DNA from: Prinia subflava
Taxonomy: Eukaryota > Chordata > Aves > Passeriformes > Cisticolidae
Length of the DNA stretch: 64,000 nt
NCBI RefSeq assembly: GCF_021018805.1
Contig: NC_086258.1
Span: 17,732,192-17,796,191 of the forward strand
Reading direction: 5' to 3'
Shown: in pieces, positions 12,738 to 27,467 of the stretch
How positions within the stretch are numbered: the stretch's first letter is position 1
Layout: each line of letters opens with the position of its first letter
Made by a program: the position numbers and the translations under genes
The notes under the pieces: generated by a model
What the model was told of the DNA's origin: nothing
What the model saw: the letters and a program-made list of their open reading frames with translations, nothing else
Databases searched by the model: none

Positions 12738-15700
12738 TGTTGGAATGGGATGGGAGCCATGTGCACATTCCAGAAAGGATCTCTGGGGGTGACTTCACAT
12801 TTCGTGTGGTCTGCAAACTGCTTTGAATCTGGGGTCTTCCAAGAGCCCCTTGATGCTGGCAGAGCTTTTACAAAGCCGGTTCATGTTGGGGTTTCTGGCA
12901 TTGTCAGTGTATTTCTTCTTGTGCATCAGTGCTTAATCTGCAGTGGAGTGTTTTCCATATATACTGTAATATTTTCCCAAACCTTTCACCATTAAATTAG
13001 CACCAGGGTGTGGAGGACACTCTTTGTTTTAACTTTCCATTCCTGTGGTAATGTTCTGTAGAATGACTCTCTTCTGCAGATTTCATTAGGAAAAACAACT
13101 CTTTACCACTTTCTTCCAGCTGGGGTTCACCACTGCAAAATTGATCCTGTTTGCTCCCAGATCCAAATGTCCTTATTCCCCTGATGACAGCAATTTACGG
13201 ATTTATCAAGTGGCTTTATCTTGGACATTTCCTGGGTCCCCAAAGCTGAGTGCCCAGAGGGCCTTGTAATGTGTGCTGAAATTGTCTGGTTGACTCAAAT
13301 GGGATGAGGAGTTTCCTCTGGAGATGCTCTGCAAAGAAACTCAGCAGGGACTGAAAAACAAATAAGGTTTTTCTTGTGGTTTGTTGCTTTGTTGGTTTCC
13401 TGTCAAATATTTTGATTTCCTTTATTCCTCTAAGGCTCAGTGCTGGTTTTAATGGAGCTGTGGGTAAAGTGTGTTATCTATCAGGCTAAACCTCATGTTC
13501 CCAAAAGGAATATCTATTTTCTTTAGCTCCTCTGCCATCTAAAAGCTTCATTTTCCTTTTCAAACCTCTTCCTGTTCTCTGCCATATATTTTGGTGGATT
13601 TTTTTTTTGTTAGGTTAGTTTAGTTTCTCTTCCTTCAATTTCCTGTGTCTCCTGCAAAATTTCCCCCCCTTTATCTTCAAATATGACTTTAATGCACAAT
13701 CCCTGGAGGCTCCCTGCTGGGAGAACAAGAAGCAGCTATTTGAAGTGTTGGGTTGTGCTTTACTGAGGTTGAATTTTCTGCTCATTAGAGAACAGGATTC
13801 CTGCCTGGCTACCAGGGAATTACAATAAAGGTGGTGGATGTTTCTCCCTCTTTGTTCTGCAGCTCTACAGGAGCAGCTGCTTCAGGTGCCAGGTGGTTCC
13901 TCTGCTCCTGCCTGTGATGTGCAGCTCCCTGTGCTCCCAGCCAGAGCTGGAGAACCTCTGCTGGCCCATCAAAGACCATTTCCAATAATATGATGGGTAT
14001 TTAAATGTAATCACACTGTGGTTATGCAGTTCCTTGTGCTGCAGTGTAATCCATCTCCTCTGGCTGGATTTTGTTTGGTCTGGCTTTGGCTGCTCAAACA
14101 CAGCTCTCTGTGCTCCGTGATAAAATGTTAATGGGGCAAGAGACAGGAAATGCAAATCACATGGAAAAGGAACTGGGCATGAGAGGATGGTGAAAGATTA
14201 TTCTCTTTGTGGGGTGTATTCAATAAACTGGGACTCCAGCTCCTGTGGAACAGCACTGGGAGTGTTTTTGAGGCTGTCTGACAGTGAGGACCCTCAGGAT
14301 ATATTGAAAAAGATGTTGATGGTGATTTGTTTACTTTACATAAGTATCTCTTTTCATTCCTAAGGACTGGTGCCAGCTGCAGCCTGTGGTTTCCTCTCCA
14401 GATTTGCATAGGGGAGGCGAGAAAGTGAGGAGAAAGATGGATTTGACAAGGCACTACTTTACATTTATCAATAGGAAACCAAGCTCCATCTGACAGTGAG
14501 GGCTTGTGAAGGTTTAAGACTGTGCCATGTAGTTTTTAACATCATCAGCTTCTCCTGCATTATAGGGAACTTCTTGCTGTCAGCATTCCCAACTGGATGA
14601 GATGGCAAAGAACAATTATAAATATGAATCATTTTGAAAAAGATGTTGGGAAGAAAATATGTGTGGATTTGAGGCTGGGAAGAGCCCTCTGGCAGCATCC
14701 TGTGAAAAGTACAGGGCTGTCTGAGGTGTTTCTGTATCTCATACAGAAACTGGGCTCTGGGAAAAGGTCCCTGTGAGAGCCAGCTTTCTGATCTCCCTCT
14801 GATATTTCATCCTGCCTGTTCTCAGCAAGTTTTGAGGTGGGAGGTCTCTGATGGCTTTAAGGGGGGCTTTTCCTGGTAAAAGAAACAGCTCCAACAATCT
14901 TGCAGGGCTGGTCATCTTCCACATACAGTGCAGACAGTCATCAATCTATTTCTTGACATTATGGGTTGGTTAAAACAAATGAAAATCTCAATTATATGTA
15001 CAGATCTAATGTTCAGCCTGGAAATTTCCAGAGGAAATGTATATATCATATATGACCACCCACAGATGTACATATGGACACACACATTTATATTTTCAGC
15101 TTTTGTGTGGCTAAATGTATTTGAGTAGTTTCAGTAACCAAATCTAAGACAAGAGGGTTGTGAATTATGCTGTGAGAGCAGGGAAAGTTTGCCAAGTGGA
15201 AGGTCCCTCCGGGATTATGGATGCTTCCCCTGCACCTGCTTTGCACTGATAAGGGCCAGGAGTAATGAATCCTCTAAGATTTTCCCTGGCCAGGAGAGAG
15301 GCTGCAAGCTTGATCTGTAATGCCACTTGCTGGGAATAGTGAGCTTCAATAAGGAGGAGGAGAACTGGAGTGGAATGATGATTTCAAGGAAACCCAGAAA
15401 GAGTCTGGGTTTCTGCAGAGAGAGTCAGCTAAATTAGAGCAACATGTTCCTTTCAGTGTCATGAGTCTCACAAGCTCTGGCTGAGAAAGAATCCAGACCC
15501 AGGGACTGGTTTCCCTTTCCATCAGCACCTGCTGCTCCCAACACATTTGGAAACAGATTTGGTTTTATTATTCCTTTTCTGCTGAGGGTCTAGATGATGC
15601 CTCATGCTGCTCTGCAGCCTTTCCACCAGCATCTGGGTCTGATGGAGATGAGGGGGGTGTGAGGCACTTCCAAAGGGGGAAAAATACCTTTTGGGGTTTA

Positions 15701-18700
15701 GAGGTGTTCAGTCTGGGTGGGCACTTCAGCAAATCTTCTGGGCTCCCATTTGCCTGAATATGTCAGTTCATTTGGTTATTTGGCTTCCTGGAATGGCTTT
15801 CAGCAGCTGCTTTGCCACAGCATTCTTGTGGTCTGGGCCTGACCTCTCTGTTCTCCTTTCTCTTCTTCCATGGAAATGGAAATAAAAAGGGTGGCTTAAA
15901 ACTGTGTTTTTTTTTTTTCCCCCGGGTTTTTGTAAGAGATATTTTCTACAGGAAGCCTGTAAAAATCAAAGGAAAGACATTGATGAATACAAAGGGTAAT
16001 TAACCTGGCTGAGTTCTAAAGGATTTTTTTACTTCAGGACAGGGTACACCAGCAGGCACATTTTCCTTGTCCTTTGTATTTTATTCATCTGTCTGTCTTC
16101 TGTCTTTTGTCTGCCAGTTGCTTTTTGGTAAGAGATCAGACTCGCAAAGGTGAAATAATTTCCACTCTTCAAAATCTGAAAGTGGAAAGGGTGACTGTGA
16201 AACTTTTTCAGATAGATTTCTATTGAATTAAAAACCCTGTTGGAAAAAAAAAATCATAAGGCAGGAGAAGACACTGGTAACAGATAACTAAGCTCATATA
16301 GGAGCTCAGTTACTCATGGTGGAGCATCACGCTGTGTGCAGGGGGTGAAGTGAAGCAAGTTCCCTCTCCAAAGGGGAGTTGGAGAATAAAGCAGAGAAGC
16401 AGCTGGAGAAGTTTTTGGTAGAGCTGTCTTTGGGGATGATTCTTTGGTGTCTGCCCCTTTTTTCCTGTGCTCCTTGAATGCAGCCTCTGACCTAACCAGG
16501 AACTGCTGGTTGGAAAGTGATAATTTCTTTCATCTTTCCCTCCCTCCTCACCCTTTTTCCAGCAGAAAGCATTGGCTTCTTCCAAAAAACGCAAGGAGAA
16601 ACCACAATTTTTTCAACCAAGTGCAGCATTTTTGTGGGGAAGGAAAAATGGAGAAGATTCAAGTCCAGCTTCCTTGCAGAAGGTAGTTTTGCTAAAAAAT
16701 GGGGATGACTTTATATTCATAGTGAGAAGTGAAGACTCTTATATTGAGCTAAAGCCTGGTATCTAATTCTGGATAAAAATCTCCTGATGTGATGGAAATT
16801 TTGACTAAGCAAGGGACAGTGACATGTGGACTCTGTAAGGCTCCTTGTTCTGACTCTGCTTTTCAAAGCGTGCTCTGACCTGGCTGTCACCTGCCAAAAT
16901 CTTTCAGATGAATTCCCTTTGTTACCCCTAAAATGAAGACAGCTGCTGCCTCTCACTTCAGCACTGATTTAGGTGTGTTTTGTTCACAGTTAGCTTTAAC
17001 CAGAATGAACAATTCTGTTTAGTTCTGCTGCTTTTCATCCTGGCTCTGGTTTCCAATTTTCAGTGTCCCAAAGGCCAGCCTGTGCTTATCCATGGAAAAT
17101 TATGTTTCTCTCCACTTTCAAGACACATGTAGCATGCATGAGACCTTTTTATATTCATTCCAGAGTCCTTGTGAGTCTTGGGAAACTGTGGAAACCTTTG
17201 AGCATGTGAAGCCTCTGGCTGGATCTTGTCCCATCACAGAGATGTGATGGAGACACAAAACCTCTCTTCAGGTCAGTGGTTTCAATGGGAGTGGGAGCAA
17301 CACAAATGCAGCAGAAATCACAATTAATGACTCTTTAATAACTGAAAGGGAAGGCTTGATTTCTGCCTCTGCATTATGAGAAATGATGAGGAATATTTCA
17401 GGGTGAAAACTGCCTTGGAATCTGGGAGTCTTTGATCCTAGAGGGGCAATGGGAGCATTTGGCTCTATACAAATGCTGTTGGAAGATCCACAGGACAAAT
17501 GCAGCTATTTCACAAGTGATTTCCCAATTTTGATATTTTTCACATTTCTGTCTGATTAAGATTTTCTCCAGAATGTGAAAATTGCTGTTGATCTTTTCCA
17601 GCTGGAGATGGTAAATCACTGAATTGGAGCTGGACTGTCTTGCTTGCCTATTCCAGCAGTTTGTCTTTTAATGAATTGCTGTGATCCTTATCTTATTCCA
17701 ACCACCCTGGCTCGGTGCCATATCCACCTTGTGGGAATTGAGGAATCCCCTGCTTGTGTCTGCTACAGCTCTTCAGGATTTTCTGAAAAGTGGAAGCCTC
17801 CTTTGAAATTTTGCTGGAGAGATCAATCCTGGAATTTTCAATGGCAACAGAGGGGTCTGAATTCCTTTTGTCTCACCTGAGCTTGGCATCACTTCTTAGG
17901 GGCCAGGATTATTTTTTACCAAGTCAGTTGGATCAGAAAAGAAGGGAATGAGAACATAACAGCACCCAGCTCTCAGCTTAGCAGATGTGGGGTTTTTTAG
18001 ATGTCTGTGCAATGTCATACTGCAGGAAGGGGCATTAATGTAACATGTAGGGATTTTCAGTGCCATGAGCTCTTCAGAGGGTCACAGCAGTGCAGTTGGT
18101 GCCTGGAGTCTCTCTCGAATGCTCTGGAGGGTGGCAGTGAAGCTTCAGTGCTGCCATGGTCCCTGGTGGCCTCAGCTGGCCTCTCCTGTGTCTCTTTTGT
18201 CACAGCTTCCAGCAATGCCTGTGGTTCACTTCATCTTTCAGATAGCATTGATTTCAGAGAAGTGTTTCTTATTTCAGACCTCTCCCTTTCTATGTGATAA
18301 GGAAACCTATTTTTTTTTTTGCTTACAGGATTATGTAGCATACATTCTTTGGAGGGTAATTTCACTAATTCTCCTTCGATATGCTGACAGCACAATTATC
18401 ATCTCACTTGACAGCTGTTGCCTTGAATTTTAAACATCCAAAACACATCCAAGGGCACTGGAGGAATTCAGTGGTGCTGCTGTCTGTTGCTAAGAAGTGT
18501 TGAGCTTTTTTGGAAAGGGAAAGGATTTCTGCAGTCCCAGGGAAGACATCCCACAGCACATGGATGGCAGCTCTCTGATGAGAAGGGATTTGGGAAATAT
18601 TATCAGATTTAAGAATGGAAACTACAAGCAGTGAATTACCCAAAAGAGCAACGAGGAGCAAAGGAGATAAAACAGAAAAATAAGGACTACTTTTATTGAC

Positions 18701-21700
18701 TTTTCTTCACAGGATGAGCTGGTCCTGCCATGGCCATTTCCAGTGTGGTGTGGGAAAAGGAGCTGGAGAATAATCAGACCCTGTGGGTGATCACACAGCT
18801 CTGCCCAGTGACACTGATGCCTGCTGGAGCCCATAGCAAATCTTTGACATCAAAAGCGCAACATGAATGAGGAACTTGTCACTTGGAGATTCACTAAATG
18901 AAACCTGATTTTTTGACAACCCTAACTCAAATGTGGTATTTTGGAGATATTGGTGTTTTAAGTGTGTGGGCTCATGGATGGGGCTGAATCCCTGATAGCA
19001 GGCAGAAAACAAGGGGTGAGACTTCAGCATCTCCAAAGAGTTGTTTCTCTGTTATCCATCACGTTCTTTTCTTCTCCCTCTTGCTAAGATCCTTAGTTTG
19101 TTCAGCAAAATGGGAGAAAAAAGGGTCAAAACTTTCAGAAGGAGCCATAGATACAAATGTCATTATGCTTTGCTCATTTGAGTGTGCTCGAGATGGGAAA
19201 CATTGGAGACCCTTAACCTCAGGATGTTTTTACAAGTCAAACTAATTAAATCAACCACATGAATATTTACAAATAAAAAGCACTGGGAATCACTAAACAG
19301 GTATAAAAAATCAGATGCCTTATCCTGAATTATGCCTTATAATTTTTAATGCAGAAAGCATTGATCTTTCCTCCTTGAAAGCCAAGATGCTTTGCCAGAG
19401 CTTCAGGGAAAAAAATTGGGATCTCTCCACTGCTTGTTGTGTTTCCCCATTCTGCATGGAAGAGTCTTTTTGTGGTACCTGTAGCATCTTCTGTACTAAC
19501 CAATGAAACAGAGATAAGGGAACAGATATTAATGAGATAATTTCATTTAATCCAGGCCTGAGGTCTGCCTTCCTGTTGCCTTGGAGACAACACAGCCCTT
19601 TTCTGGAGGGATGGGAATGGGATTTGCCTGAAAAGTGCACTTGAGTTTGTTCTGCACCTTTGCAGCAGCTCATGCAGCTTCTGGCTTAGGGTCAGAGCAG
19701 GAGCTCTCTCTGTTCTTCCTACATCATCAGTATGGACACACTTGCCACTAACTGAGTTTTCAGTGCATGTTTGACTAAGAGCTGAGGCCAAAAAGCTCAG
19801 ATATATGGGACCCACTTAGTAGGAGAGATGGTTCAAGTTGAAAAAGCATTTTACTGGCACTGGTTGCAGATAGGTGCTTAGGACAGAGCCCACCTGGGTG
19901 CAGAGGCTCCTACCTAAAACCACATTGTGCCCCTGCACAGGCTGTGGGATCCTGCAGCCCTCCCTGGGAGGGTCAGCAGCTGCAGGGATGAACATCTGAG
20001 CAGAGGGAATTGTGGTTGTTCTGTGTTGCTGGGAGAGGGATGACTGTGATGACAGACTCTGGCTTTTTGTGCATTCTGTCTGAGCACTCCTGCAGAACTC
20101 CTGGGCAGCCTGAGGACTCAAGGACTGGAAAGGATTCATTCATGTGAGCTTTCTAACCAGCATCCACCAAAACTGCCAACAGTTTCCCATCATTACCTAC
20201 AATTAATATAATTTGTTCCTCGTTCCCATTGCCAAGGAATGAACTGATCACCCCTTCTCATTTGATTTCCCCCCTCTTTCCCATCAAACTTCCAAGGTCC
20301 AGCACCTTCCTTCTTTGCTGATTTAATGACTTTACCTTTGAATCTTTGCCCCAACTTTACCTTTTGCTGTCCAGTACAGCTGCAGTTTCCCCAGGTTTCC
20401 TCCTCTGGGGAGGTTTTTATCCTCATCTCCTCCAGATGATGCTGTAGATGGAAGTTCTCCATTTCCCCTCTGTGCTCCACTCCCTCCCAGCAGCAGGTCT
20501 GCTGTTCCCAACCCCCAGCAGCAGGTAGGAGCACTTTCCTAATGGATGCACACTAATATCTTTCCCTTTTGAGCCCAATTTCTTTTGTAATACTGTGAGC
20601 TACAGTGATTGTTCAGGCCTATGTTTGCCATTGTACACGTTGTACTCATTGTGCTTTCAGTCTGTGCAATCAGCAGGGTATGGGAAGGATTCTTTGGCAC
20701 CTTTGCTTAGTGATTAGTATTTGTATAGCACTTGAAAGCTTAAAATGCTTTAAGAGGGATAAGTAGTATTATTAATAATGACAAGCTTTACTATAGAGAA
20801 TGGAGCTTATGCATATTTGTGGTGATAATCCCCAGTCTTCTCTTTATCAAACATTGCTGTGTTTCTGATCTGCTTCCAGCTTATCTTGCTCACACCTGTC
20901 AAAGCACTCTTCAAACAGCTTTTCTTCTTCCTCTGATTAAAGGCACACACACAAAAAGATTCCTCCTAGCACAGAATTCAACCTTCAGGTTTCAGTGACC
21001 ATGCCCAGATGTGGTGGTCTCTAAGCCATCTTCAGAGACTTTGATTTAATCAGGTTTCCACTAATCTCTCTGTCTATTGCTGGCCTAAGATCTGCCATTC
21101 ATTAAAATCCATTTTGTTTTCAGCAGCATTTGGGGTTTGATCTTCCTGGAGGAGTGCTTTCCTGTGTCCAGGTAATGTTTCATCTGTGCTTTTTACAAAC
21201 CAGTTTATTTTTATGTCACTCCCTGTAGCTTCTTGTCAGAAAATCAGCTTTGTAGCTGAAGAGGAGATTAATAGAGACACAGAGAACATTTTTCTTAATG
21301 GCTGAGGCAGACTTAAGGCAGAGTTCTTCCCCTTCTATCTCAAGTTGAAAAAGCTGGGTGAATTTTGTGCGTTCTTCTCTGCTTGAATTTTGAGGAGGTT
21401 GGGGTAGGAAGGATGTCTGAAGAGATGAGTTTCAATGGAGATGGAGGAGTTTGTGCTTTTTAATGACCACTGTTCTCCTTTGGCAGGGCCCCTTTCAGCC
21501 CCAAAATAGCTCCATGCTCAGCAGCACGTTGGCATCAGAAGCCTTCAAAGTGTTTTAAAATGTACAGGAGCCAACAGAGGGTCATTGCCAGCAACTGACC
21601 TTGGGTGTTTTTGTAGAATCTGTTCAGGTTTCCAGCACCAGTAGCAAAATATTGGTGTAATCACAACCCTGCTGCTGCTTTACCAGGAGACAAGGAAGAG

Positions 21701-24700
21701 AAAAGCATTTCCTGGAGAAAGGGAGGCACAAAATGTCTAATCTGGGTGTGTGGCATCTGTGCAGAGTTGTCAGCATGACTTAGAGGAAGGGTTAATTCAC
21801 AGACAACTGAACAGAAATGAAATTATTTACCAAATGACTTGGGACTTGCTCCCCCAGCCTGGGTCCCCCTGTGCTCCAGAGCCCAAAATTTTCATGGAGC
21901 ACGTGGCCCTGGGAGCAGAATGGAGATGTGGGGCTGCTGTCAGGGCTAGATCAGGAACCAGAGCCATCAGTCCTCATTGTGGGATGGAGATTCTGCTTCT
22001 TTAACAGATTTTAGGCACATCTTGCTTCTCTAAGTGTCTATTTTACAAATATTTTGCCCTGATGGATAGAGCGGTTGAGCATTTGTTTTTCTTCTGTTCT
22101 CACATGGATACTGAGGATATTCAGGTCTTACAGAAATTGATTGCTTCCAGTTGATTATCCAAAGTGACTTTTCAAACCCTGTGCCTCCCTCCCATTCTGA
22201 CTGACATGCTGGGGTACACACACCTGGCCGAGTGCTCTGAAATGCAGAAAAGACTTTTTCCTCCTATACACGAGATTTTTTTCTATTATAGGATCTCCTT
22301 TTTGACCTGATTCTCTTAGAACTCCCAAGATTCAGTAGAGCAAAGGCCCCAGAAATGTGAAAATACCTCTGGAGTGTGCTGCAAGGGAGATTCAGGCCTT
22401 CAGAGAAAATAATTTTTTTAATTTTAGAACTATGTGATGACCAAAATCAAATTATCAAAGCCTTGCCAATAAGAAAATCAGCAATATTGGGTTGATGCTT
22501 CTCTTTCAATTACCTGCAGCATTTTCAGAGGCTTGAGAGTAAACAGCAATTGAAGCTGCCTACTGTCAGGGGCTTTAATTAACTCTAATGATAATTGCAG
22601 AGCATGTGTTGCCATTTTGGGCAGCAATTACACAGCTTATGCGGGGATTCTTGTGTGGGTGAAAAGTGGTGTGGGGAAAAAGCCCCTGGTATCTGAATAT
22701 ATATTTATACACTTGTTGCTAAACTTGGATTTTATTAGAGAAGGGAATCTGCTCTGAGAGCACTGAGCATCACCAGATCCTCCTGCCGTGCACACTCAGG
22801 CCAAACACAGCCTGGTTTGGAGTTTGGTTTTATTCTGAAAAAGCAGAACTGATCTCTCTGGTCAGCATTTCAAGAATATTTCTGAATGGGGACACAAAGA
22901 TTGAATTTTCCTTGGGAACACATGAGCCTAGAGCAGACACACGCTGTTGTAAGAAGCACTGAGTACTTCTAAGAGCACAAGCTAATAAAAGTTGGCCCTT
23001 GTGGGGATTTAGGCTCCGGGATTCCTTCAGCTGTCCTGAAAAGCTCGGCTGAAATGGAGCTGGTTTGGGAGCACAAACAGCCTCATTCTGTGGATGTTCT
23101 CACACAGGCCTGCCTTTATTAGTTTTGGAAGTTTTCTTGGATGTTTAGTGGACAAACATCGCTCCACTGACGACCAACCTCAAGTGACCTTAGAAGTGTT
23201 CTTTAAATGCACCTTTCTTCTGCCTTCCCCTATGACTCCATCAGAATTAAAGTAATTCAAGGCTCGTGGTAATCTCACCCTAAAAATGGAGTTTCAGCTC
23301 CTTGGGGTTCCTGTTGTCTTTGTTGCAGGGAAATTCTTACAAGTCTCCTCCTTGAAAGAATCCCTTCTTGAAAAGGGAGCATTTCAGTTTTATCTCAAAA
23401 AGTTGGAAATGGTTCCTTATTTCTCAGTGGGAAACTTGCTCAGAGTTCCTTTTCCTTTTGTGGTTTGGTTTTTTCCCCACCCTGAACATATTTGATAATT
23501 TTCTTTGAGTGTTCTGTTTTTGTAACACAGACTGTGAAATCATCTCTAAATGTTGTAGCCCATGTTTACCAGCAATCAAAAGCATAAAAAAGCAGATGAA
23601 AGCTGGATTCTTTTGCTTTTGACTAGAAGAGGTTGAAAAAGAGCTTCTGCCATGGAGACACAAAAGAACCCTCCTCATAAAGGCTGCTGTGAAGGCAAAA
23701 ACCATGGACATTTTGAAAACTAAGCTAATGGCCTTATTTCAAAAGTCAAAGCAACGCAGCCAAAACATTTCTGATTTTTTATTTTTCCTGCTTTCTGATG
23801 TTAGAAACCATATCAGATGGGCAACATTTTTGACAGGTAAATTTCAGGAAGAACTTTGCTCTAAAGGATCAAATGGGATAGTTGCATTAATTATTCATAA
23901 GCCCTGAGTGGCACTTACTGCTTGCAAAGGATGAAAAGAAACAAACAAGAAAAGATAATATTTTAAAGACTTGTTTGAAGTTCTGTATTTGGTAGAAATA
24001 TTTCATTAACCTGCAGAGACCATGAGGTGATTTAATAAATCTTTTCACATCTATGGTGTATCTTGGTCTTAGAATAAAGCTGATACAAGCTGAGGGGAGA
24101 AATTTTTTTATTTAATTCATATTTCCCTTTTCAGTTTAGCCTTATTCCTGCAGCCTTAGGGCTCTTGCACAGGTGATTTCTATCTGAACTATGAGTATCT
24201 CTTGATCTGGTATCCTCTGGGGACATCCTGATGAGTTTTTACAATAATTTGGCTGTGAGATGTAGGAGAGTCAAACAGAGCGAACTCTGAACTAACTACT
24301 GTGCTACCATAGTTCTCATTTTTGTAATTTCGAGTTCAAAGGGAGATAAGGACCTTTTTGGACACAGATTGCACTTTCTGGATGTCATTATAAATACATT
24401 TCTTGGTGGCTGTTTTGATGCTGAGGCTTGAAAGGTTGCTGAGTCCTATTCTGCACCGACTTCAATCAGGCACCACTTGTCCAACAAAAGGCCCTGAAAT
24501 GATTCTGAGAGCATTTCCCCCCTCGTGGTGCCTGCTGAGTATGTCCATGTGTTCTGTGGGCATTGTCCATTCAAGAGAAACCCCCCACACTGATAAAACT
24601 GTGCTTTGCCATCACCAGTTATCAATTCCCCAACAGCACTGATTTCTCCAGGATTTTGGGAGTCAGCTCTTGCCTCACACCATGGCATAACATCATATCT

Positions 24701-27414
24701 AATGGTGAAGAAGAAGGCCAAACTTGAAAGATAAAATTCACTTTTAAGTCCTGCTGGTAGTGCTGCCAAAGAAGAGGGCTTTGAGCAGTGTGCTTTAAAG
24801 CAGCCCATCAAGGTGAGTGTATCCCAAGGTTAAAATAAATGTGGGAACTTTGTAATTATCCCTGGCTATTGTATGGTAATCAGAAGTGCAGAACTTGCAA
24901 ACGACTGCGCCACTGCTGTGCTATAGCTATTTTTTTTCTCTGTGCAGCTCTGCCAGGAAAAGACCATTAATTAAAACTTCAATGCTCTAGTGACCCTCCA
25001 CTGCAGTCTCAGAAGTTGTATTTTCTTCTCCTCTTTCCTTCTTTTTTTTTATTTAACTTATTTCCAGGGCTGTACAATTTTCACCTTGGAGCAGTTCAGA
25101 CTCCAGCAAGTCCTCGAAGCTTCTGTCCCCACAACATGGTCTTTCAGGAAAAGTCCCTGTTCACGTGTCCTGCTGACCTTCAGAGGTAAAACATTTCTAC
25201 TGCAGTCTTTTTTCACTGTAAAATAACTGGGTGAAGCCTTTGAGCCTCAGTGGAGCCATTATATTAATTGTTTTTGTCAATTTTGTCAGTGCTGAGCCTG
25301 GGAAATGAAGGTGGATGTTGGAGATGTGCTCTGGATCGTGTTGCAATGGGAAGGTTTTGATTTTGGGGCCTTTTTTCACATCAAATGTGAAACAAGGAAT
25401 CTGTTTCTCCTGGGTTTTTAGGGTGGTGATCTTACCAAACAGTGCGTTGAAACAATGATGAAGTTTATCAGCAAAGGCAAAAAAGGGAGGAATTGTATTT
25501 CTAGTCTTAAATTTCATTACACCTTTTCCTTCTTCGTTCACCTCAGGCTTTATCTCCATCCCCAGATCTGTCTCCATGGCCTCAGACAGGGTGCAATATA
25601 TCCATACCTGTAACATTTTCTGTTTGCTATTTTTTGTTGATGCAATTAAGTCCTCGTTGAGTTAAGAGAATATGTATTTGTCCTCAGTTTGCTTGGGAAA
25701 ACTGGATGCACAGCAGCAAAATAAATCTCCCAGAACAAGGTCCTGTGCTTGTGACATAAAAAAAATATAGACTGTGAAAGAAATGGAGGGAAACAGATTG
25801 GGTGGGAGGAAATTAGGGCACCTTTCTTGTCAGCAGTTGATGAGCATAGGAGGAGGATGTTGCCAGATCTCTCCACAACCCCATGAATTAGGGTGCCTGG
25901 GTATAACTTGTCACTTCTTGTGCTGATGGTGAGGTATGGGCACATTCAGAGCTGGAGGTGACAGTGGCACTCGGGCCAGTTTAACTGGGATAGATGTGGG
26001 AAGAGGAGCCTGGGGTGTGCAGGATGTTGGAGCTGTTCTGCCCTGCTCACAGCTCTGCCCATCCTGTCCTTGCTCCCGGGTCTTTGAGGAGTTAATTGAT
26101 GTTTCTGTCAGAGCTGGCAACCAGGTGAACCTGAGGCTTCTTTTACTCAGCCTGGCTGTGCTGGAGTTTATCTGAACTATTGTCTGTGGTGCACAATGGA
26201 CTCCCCAGAGCAAACTATTGACTGCAGCAACAATAAGCAGCTTCTGAGAAATCTCCCATCACTGCTCTGTGAGAGGGTTGTGTGATGCTAATTGCTCTGA
26301 CTCAAGGGCAAAGCAAACTTTAATTTATAAATTCATCATTGTGCTGTGGAGATGGCCTTTACTGGCTCCTCGCAGGTAATTGTACTGCTGGGAACTCCTC
26401 TGATCAGGAGCAAAATTATTTATTAACAACCAGTCAAAACCAATGAAGCATTAACTCTGCACATATTAGTAAGTGGAATAATTAATCCAAGCTCCAAAAT
26501 ACTAATTTATTGGTACAGTGTCCTGTAACAGCAGTATTGGAGGCAGCTGTGGGTGCAGAGAGAAACAGATTGGATGCACAACTGGAAATAGGAAATATTG
26601 CCCTTTGGCAGAAGTTTCCTGGCCTGCTGTGAACAGAGACCCATCCCTATTTAGAGAATCAGATGTTTCAGGGCTGTGAGGTTCATCCCTCATTGCTGGC
26701 TCTCCCAAGGAAAGTTTCTTGCCCTGGAACACGTGGAGCCCTCCATAGCTTGGTGGGTGTATTGGAACAGCTGAGGGCTGTCATTGGGAGGTGCTTACAC
26801 TGCCCAAGAGGCCCAGACAAGTTCTTTGGAATTTTAAATAGGATGCAATTGAGCTACCTGGGCTATACCAGTACAGAAATAACAACAGTAAAGAGCTTCT
26901 GGTTCAGAAAGAAAAATACTGATTTTTTGGTTTTTTTTTTTTGAGGGCTTGAGGATCTAGAACAGAATTTTCTTCTGAAAAATTTCTGACATGATTTTGG
27001 AAGGAATTGCACTTTATTTCATGTCTTTTTGACTAGCATTTATTTTATAATTATATCATGTGAAAGTCACATTTTGAGACCTTAATGAGAATTTAAGATC
27101 CCATTAGCCAAGATGATCTAATGACAATGAGACATTTGATACTGATGAGACAGTGGAAAGAAAGCATTTCTTATTAAATATCTCATTTATGTTTTCCAAA
27201 TGATCAAAAAACCTTGAGTAAATATTCCCCTGGGTCTCCTTTGAGGAAAATAATTACAGGTTAAGTGCTGGGTGTTATCATTTGTCCATTCTTTCTGTGA
27301 GCACCAGAGCTCACAGCTTGGCATCACAATTAATGTTGTACATGGAGCACAACACCTGGGACTTCTTCTGTTGTACTTGTGGAGAGGATTTACATGAAAA
27401 TCTTTAATACAAGC

Positions 27415-27415
<1 letters not shown>
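12738..27415. other. Long gene-free stretch, mostly unique sequence
   Basis: Over 14 kb without a supportable exon. Open frames are at most 139 codons (25197-25616, minus) with no recognised domain. Two blocks, 22480-22740 and 26240-26510, contain dense homeodomain-like cores (TTAATTAA, TAATGATAATT, ATTAATCC) and no simple repeat, which suggests regulatory elements by inference. No clear transposon was seen. Confidence 0.4.

Positions 27416-27458
<43 letters not shown>
27416..27458. repeat. Poly(A) tract, 43 uninterrupted A
   Basis: An uninterrupted run of 43 adenines followed by a short A/G-rich run. The 191-codon minus-strand frame across it includes a long phenylalanine run and is an artefact of the tract. 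It could be the tail of a retroposed copy on the plus strand, but no source sequence was recognised in the preceding 300 bases. Confidence 0.95.

Positions 27459-27467
<9 letters not shown>

Noticed and set aside
20700..20800. Possible MIR-type SINE remnant (TATAGCACTTGAAAGC and following bases)
   Set aside because: The resemblance is scattered and cannot be distinguished from chance by eye.
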